From the IMG/VR virus record IMGVR_UViG_3300042894_007079, positions 1 through 64,000 of that record: DNA of 64,000 bases. The stretch is one strand, 5' to 3'. Every line of letters begins with the position of its first letter. The stretch's first letter is position 1. The position numbers were made by a program, and so were the translations under genes. The notes under the pieces are model-generated. The model was not told where the DNA came from. It did not search any database and worked only from the letters and a program-made list of their open reading frames with translations. Source of the stretch: a virus. Positions 60,305 to 64,000 of the stretch are shown in pieces.

Positions 60305-60787
60305 ATGTATATTTGCGACATGTTTGAGATGAAAGGTACTTTAGTATTTAATCCTATCAATGTGACTAAAAAGCACAATGCTCAATCCGCGTGGAAAAAA
60401 GTAGCTATTGTAAAATTTGATTGTGACTTATATGAGTATTACTCTTGGTTTCTAAAGAAAAGGTTTAATTTATTTTTAAATAAACCACTTAGAGGTACTC
60501 ACTTAACATTCATCAATGATATTGTTGATGATGAAGTTTACTTACAAGCTAAAGAATTATTTGATGGTAAACAAGTCACTGTTGTATATGATCCAACTAT
60601 TGTTCGTTCTAATAAAAAAGGACACTGGTGGTTAAAAGCTGAGTCTTTAGATTGTGTTAATATCAGAACATCTATGGGTTTGGGCGATCCTTATTTTGGT
60701 TATCACATTACTATAGGATTAGCAACTCACTTGCAATTAGAACACTCTAAATATATCACTGAACAATGTATAAAATTTGATCTATAA
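60305..60787 (+). CDS. 2H phosphoesterase-like protein
   Basis: 160 residues with two HxT motifs, THLTFI (about 72) and YHITIG (about 138), spaced as in the 2H phosphoesterase superfamily, which cuts 2',3'-cyclic phosphates and related bonds. Some phage 2H enzymes destroy the cyclic nucleotides of CBASS defence; others repair RNA. Which applies here cannot be told. A second ATG at 60320 (MFEMKG) is an alternative start. Confidence 0.7.
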   Translation: MYICDMFEMKGTLVFNPINVTKKHNAQSAWKKVAIVKFDCDLYEYYSWFLKKRFNLFLNKPLRGTHLTFINDIVDDEVYLQAKELFDGKQVTVVYDPTIVRSNKKGHWWLKAESLDCVNIRTSMGLGDPYFGYHITIGLATHLQLEHSKYITEQCIKFDL

Positions 60788-60792
60788 AAAAT

Positions 60793-61125
60793 ATGAACTA
60801 TCACGATGTTAAAAATCAAGAGTTAAAAAACACAAAAGACTTCTCTGATAAAAAATTAGAAAGGTATATAAAAGCACACAAAGTGCTTCTCAATTTATCA
60901 TCAGAGTTTTTCTTTTGGTTTCTATCGTTTGTTGTTTTTATGTTATATCCCATTTTTCTAGATAATACTACAGGAGTGTATCTATTTTTCTTAGTATCAC
61001 ATCTTTTTTACTGGAGGTGGTTAGGTCTTAAATGGTACAATAAGGAAATGACTAGTTTTGTAGACGAGTTGGAATTAACTATAGAAGTTTTAAAAGACAT
61101 ACAAACAGAAAGAATTAAAAATTAA
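60793..61125 (+). CDS. Small membrane protein
   Basis: 110 residues with a helical hydrophilic start, two hydrophobic helices (about 35-55 and 62-78) and a helical acidic tail. 5 nt after the 2H gene. No family recognised. Confidence 0.5.
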   Translation: MNYHDVKNQELKNTKDFSDKKLERYIKAHKVLLNLSSEFFFWFLSFVVFMLYPIFLDNTTGVYLFFLVSHLFYWRWLGLKWYNKEMTSFVDELELTIEVLKDIQTERIKN

Positions 61126-61141
61126 TTGAATAGATTATTAA

Positions 61142-61492
61142 ATGGATGATTTTTTTGACAGTTTTAAGGGAAAACCAAAACACGATCATAAAGTCAGAGT
61201 AGTTCATTTTAAAAAAGAACCTTTTGATATTTATATTGGTCGTCTTCCTGGTGGAAAATATAACAAATGGGCTTATCCTAAAGAACTTCGTGATACTTTT
61301 CCAGACGGAACGCCGAGAAAAACAATTGTAGATGCTTATGAACAGTATCTTCTTTCTAATGAAGAATTAATGAATGATTTACATGAATTAAAAGATAAAA
61401 CACTCGGATGTTGGTGTAAAAATTTAGGCGGTGGTGGTAAATCTTGTCATGGTGATATACTTGTTAAATGGGTAAAGAAAACTTGTAACTAA
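61142..61492 (+). CDS. DUF4326 domain protein
   Basis: 116 residues with the DUF4326 pattern: VRVVHFKKEPFDIYIGRLPGG, WAYPKEL, a helix with IVDAYEQYLLSNEEL, and LGCWCKN...SCHGDILVKWV, in which Cys and His may bind a metal. The family's activity is not established to my knowledge; it often occurs in phages near nucleotide and base-modifying genes. Here it precedes a Fpg-like glycosylase and ThyA. Confidence 0.8.
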   Translation: MDDFFDSFKGKPKHDHKVRVVHFKKEPFDIYIGRLPGGKYNKWAYPKELRDTFPDGTPRKTIVDAYEQYLLSNEELMNDLHELKDKTLGCWCKNLGGGGKSCHGDILVKWVKKTCN

Positions 61493-61527
61493 AATTTGAT
61501 ATAATCATTATCAAATTTATATCAAAT
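61492..61527 (+). promoter_or_regulatory. Hairpin and direct repeat over the glycosylase start codon
   Basis: A 10-bp inverted repeat (AAATTTGATA / TATCAAATTT, 7-nt loop) is followed by a second TATCAAAT that overlaps the ATG at 61526. The left arm could pair with either copy, which might hide the start codon. There is no T tail, so it is not a terminator. Confidence 0.4.
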
Positions 61528-62350
61528 GCCTGAACTAGCGGAATTAAAAATCATGGCTGATTATATTAATCAGAATGTAAAGGATAAAACCTTCAAAAAA
61601 ATATATCACGTTGAAAAGGGTAATAATGCTATTGACTCTAATCTAATTGAAAACTTCAAAGTTGAATCTGTTTCTAATGGTAAAGAGTTAATATTAAGAG
61701 CCTATCATGATGATGCCGAACTTAAAATCTCAATATTTATGGGAATGTCTGGTAATTGGTTATTCACACCGACTGAAACTTGGTCTGATAGAAAGTTTAC
61801 TAGATTAAGACTGGATACTACTGATGGTAACTCACTACTTCTTTATGGTCTTTATATGGGTCCTAAATATCGAGTAGGTGGTTTTACTGGTGTTAAAAGA
61901 GGCTTTGATCCAACTAAAGAATTTGATAACTTCAAAAAAGAAGTTATCTCTAATTTAGATAAAAAAGTATTTGACAAGCCTATTTGTGAGGCTTTATTAG
62001 ACCAAAAATACTTTAATGGTATTGGTAACTATCTCAGAAGTACCATTTTATACTATCTTGATGTAAATCCATTTGAAGAAGCCAGAAAAATAATTAAATC
62101 ATATCCACAAATTTTAGATATGTGTAAAGACATTCCACTAAAAGCTTATAGTCTCAATGGTGGTCAGTTACAAGATTGGAAAAATCCTTTTGATACTGAT
62201 TATTTTGATTTTCAAGAATGGGTCTTTTATCAAAAAGGTGTCTATTGTAAAGATAAAACCGGAAGAACATTCTGGTTTAGTGAAAAATGGATCGATAAGT
62301 GTCCATATGATGTTAATCAAAAAAAATTATCTATAGTTTATGAAAAATAA
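61526..62350 (+). CDS. Fpg/Nei-family DNA glycosylase-like protein
   Basis: These enzymes remove oxidised bases and nick the strand. The 274-residue protein starts MPELAEL (catalytic Pro2 and Glu3 after Met removal; the usual P before E6 is replaced by A), has the H2TH segment with LLDQKYFNGIGNYLRSTIL (about 160-178), and a C-terminal remnant near YCKDKTGRTFWF where Fpg has a zinc finger; the four cysteines are not all present, so it may be of the zincless type. It overlaps thyA by 11 nt. Confidence 0.85.
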   Translation: MPELAELKIMADYINQNVKDKTFKKIYHVEKGNNAIDSNLIENFKVESVSNGKELILRAYHDDAELKISIFMGMSGNWLFTPTETWSDRKFTRLRLDTTDGNSLLLYGLYMGPKYRVGGFTGVKRGFDPTKEFDNFKKEVISNLDKKVFDKPICEALLDQKYFNGIGNYLRSTILYYLDVNPFEEARKIIKSYPQILDMCKDIPLKAYSLNGGQLQDWKNPFDTDYFDFQEWVFYQKGVYCKDKTGRTFWFSEKWIDKCPYDVNQKKLSIVYEK

Positions 62351-63443
62351 TGTTGACAAACAATACCTTAGTTTCTTAGAAAACATACTCAATAATGGTG
62401 TTGAAAAAGAAGACAGAACCGGAACAGGAACCATTTCAATATTTGGATATCAAATGAGGTTCAATATGAAAGAGGGATTTCCACTTCTTACTTCAAAAAA
62501 GATATTCACTAAAGGAGTAATTCATGAATTAATCTGGTTTCTAAGAGGTGATACTAATATCAGGTATTTACTAGAAAACGGTGTACATATCTGGGACGGT
62601 GATGCTTATAAAAACTACATTAAAAATGTTACTTTAGATAGCTCCGGTGAGTGGTGTAAAGTAGTAAATGGATCTGATGGTAATGCGCACCCAGAACCAT
62701 ATTCTAAAGAAGAGTTTATACAAGAAATACTTAATGATGATGAATTTTGTCAAAAGTGGGGAGAGCTAGGTCCAGTTTACGGTGCTCAGTGGCGTAAATG
62801 GGGTGGTAAAGAAAATATTGTGTCTGGTTGGTATCACGGTTCACCATCAGATTATAGAATGGTGAATAAAAATGACCAAATTACAGATTTAATTAATGAT
62901 TTAAAGACTAGTCCAGATAGTAGGCGATTAATTGTATCAGCTTGGAATGTTGAAAAATTATCTCAAATGACACTTCCTCCTTGTCATTTTGTTTTTCAAT
63001 GTTATACAACTCAAATGTCCCACGGTGAAAGAATAAAATTTTGGTGCGATTCTTTAGGCAAAAGTCTACACTACGCAGAAGACTTTACTAAAGAAAAACT
63101 TGATAGTCTTGGAGTTCCTTCAAGAAAACTTGACTTGATGTGGACACAAAGAAGTTGTGATGCGCCTTTGGGAATTCCATTCAATATAGCTTCTTATGCT
63201 TTACTTCTTCATTTATTAGCCAAAGAAGTGAATATGGTTGCGAATGATTTGATTTTTTCAGGTGGAGATTGTCACATTTATGTAAATCAAGTAAAGGGAG
63301 TAAATGAACAACTAAAAAGAGAAACTTTTGAACTTCCAAAATTAAAATTGCATAATAAATCAATTTTTGATTTAAAATATGATGATATTGAAATTTTAAA
63401 TTATCAATCTTCACCAACAATACATTTTCCACTTTCAAATTAA
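62340..63443 (+). CDS. thyA: Thymidylate synthase ThyA with insertions
   Basis: ThyA methylates dUMP to dTMP using methylenetetrahydrofolate. Motifs are complete: EDRTGTGTISIFGYQMRF at the N-terminus, ELIWFLRGDTNI, GPVYGAQWRKWGG, LPPCHFVFQCY (catalytic Cys), and the DxxF/FNIASYALL and DCHIYVNQ segments. At 367 residues it is about 100 longer than E. coli ThyA, with insertions around DSSGEWCKVVNG (near 103) and after QCYTTQMSHGERIKFWCDS. It would raise dTMP supply for an AT-rich genome. Confidence 0.95.
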   Translation: MKNNVDKQYLSFLENILNNGVEKEDRTGTGTISIFGYQMRFNMKEGFPLLTSKKIFTKGVIHELIWFLRGDTNIRYLLENGVHIWDGDAYKNYIKNVTLDSSGEWCKVVNGSDGNAHPEPYSKEEFIQEILNDDEFCQKWGELGPVYGAQWRKWGGKENIVSGWYHGSPSDYRMVNKNDQITDLINDLKTSPDSRRLIVSAWNVEKLSQMTLPPCHFVFQCYTTQMSHGERIKFWCDSLGKSLHYAEDFTKEKLDSLGVPSRKLDLMWTQRSCDAPLGIPFNIASYALLLHLLAKEVNMVANDLIFSGGDCHIYVNQVKGVNEQLKRETFELPKLKLHNKSIFDLKYDDIEILNYQSSPTIHFPLSN

Positions 63444-63472
63444 ACAATTAATAATATAAAAGTATAAAACTT

Positions 63473-63664
63473 ATGAAAAAATCAGGAACAAAAAATGTGG
63501 TTGCGATTAATGAATCAATAAAAAATATTGAGACTTTAACCGAACAGTTTAAAAGAAAGAGATTATCACAAGATGAATACGTTCTGAGAGTTAATCAGAA
63601 TTTATCTAAAATGACCGATGAAAGAAACTATATTGAGTATCTAATTAATATTGGTCAATATTAA
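63473..63664 (+). CDS. Unrecognised 63-residue protein
   Basis: Small, basic, helical (INESIKNIETLTEQFKRKRL and SKMTDERNYIEYLINIG). It follows thyA by 29 nt. No family recognised. Confidence 0.45.
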   Translation: MKKSGTKNVVAINESIKNIETLTEQFKRKRLSQDEYVLRVNQNLSKMTDERNYIEYLINIGQY

Positions 63665-63680
63665 AAATAAAATAAAATCT

Positions 63681-64000
63681 ATGATTATTAAAAGTGATTA
63701 TAAGGAACAACTTCTAGAGGCAATTAAATCTTTGAATACCGAAGGTTTATCCGATGAAATGGAAATAGTATCAACATCTAAAATTATTGAAGAACAAAAA
63801 ATTTACTTTTGGATAAGACTTTATTTAAGTGAAGAGGATCTGAATATTCAGGTTGGTGATGATATTACGATATCTTATGAACCATCTGGTGAAGAATTGG
63901 TTACTAAATTTATTTGTTATGGTAAATCTGGTTTAGAAAGAGACCATAATGATGAAGTTATTAATTATAATCCTGAAGATGATAAAAAGATTTTATGTCT
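63681..64000 (+). CDS. Partial gene at the right edge
   Basis: ATG at 63681 opens a frame that stays open for 106 codons to the window edge. It begins MIIKSDYKEQLLEAIKS and continues with an acidic alpha/beta pattern (IYFWIRLYLSEEDLNIQVGDD, VTKFICYGKSG). No family recognised; the end lies outside the window. Confidence 0.6.
   Translation, partial: MIIKSDYKEQLLEAIKSLNTEGLSDEMEIVSTSKIIEEQKIYFWIRLYLSEEDLNIQVGDDITISYEPSGEELVTKFICYGKSGLERDHNDEVINYNPEDDKKILC

Noticed and set aside
1-64000. tRNA genes and an smpB gene
   Set aside because: No cloverleaf was seen in the intergenic gaps and no protein matches SmpB, so none is reported.

Overview
This window looks like the structural and accessory half of a large, AT-rich, T4-related myovirus of a Bacteroidetes host, most likely a flavobacterium. 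The phage assignment rests on a recognisable T4-type gene set: terminase large subunit (gp17), baseplate wedge gp25, clamp loader gp44, a gp15-like tail completion protein, a gp55-like late sigma factor, head completion nuclease gp4, portal gp20, a gp21-type prohead protease fused to a scaffold, and major capsid protein gp23. The host guess is inference. It rests on ClpS, RNase R and glutamine synthetase sequences of Bacteroidetes type, promoters of the form TTTG-N18/19-TAnnTTTG, the near absence of Shine-Dalgarno sequences, and a signal peptide ending in SQ.

Layout. 1-6.8 kb: terminase, ClpS, HAD phosphatase, two envelope-like coiled-coil proteins, two proteins with a capsid-targeting-like leader, gp25 and gp44. 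6.8-21 kb: gp15-like protein, two large virion candidates (one with ankyrin repeats), gp55-like sigma, glutamine synthetase, gp4, portal, a glycosyltransferase and RNase R. 21-28.2 kb: prohead protease/scaffold, major capsid protein, a stand-alone NFACT-R protein, a metallopeptidase, an acidic protein and a tmRNA gene. 28.2-32.5 kb: NADAR protein, adenine methyltransferase and small genes. 32.5-44.6 kb: a 1951-residue tail/baseplate protein and a 1411-residue tape-measure candidate. 44.6-53 kb: small virion candidates, a polymerase-palm-like protein, a methyltransferase, a shortened capsid-protein paralogue and a glycosyltransferase. 53-58 kb: a LicD protein and a 1397-residue multi-domain glycosyltransferase/cytidylyltransferase. 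58-64 kb: retropepsin-like protease, second metallopeptidase, 2H phosphoesterase-like protein, DUF4326 protein, Fpg/Nei-like glycosylase and thymidylate synthase. The window cuts the first and last genes.

Four themes stand out. (1) A translation quality-control set: a tmRNA with an unusual 31-codon tag ending in SLV, RNase R, ClpS and an NFACT-R (RqcH-type) domain protein, all on one phage. (2) A family of about a dozen proteins, including enzymes, that share a short N-terminal leader of the form MKhhKpF..hxE, like the T4 capsid-targeting sequence. Several carry a (L/I/V)NE site like one near the capsid protein N-terminus, suggesting packaging in the head and trimming by the gp21-type protease. 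(3) A repeated TTAATATATA box upstream of structural genes on both strands, probably the late promoter read with the gp55-like sigma. In four genes it ends exactly 4 nt before the start codon (in a fifth, 5 nt), which suggests leaderless late mRNAs. (4) A surface-sugar module (LicD, multi-GT fusion with a cytidylyltransferase, other GTs) and metabolic genes (glutamine synthetase, ThyA).
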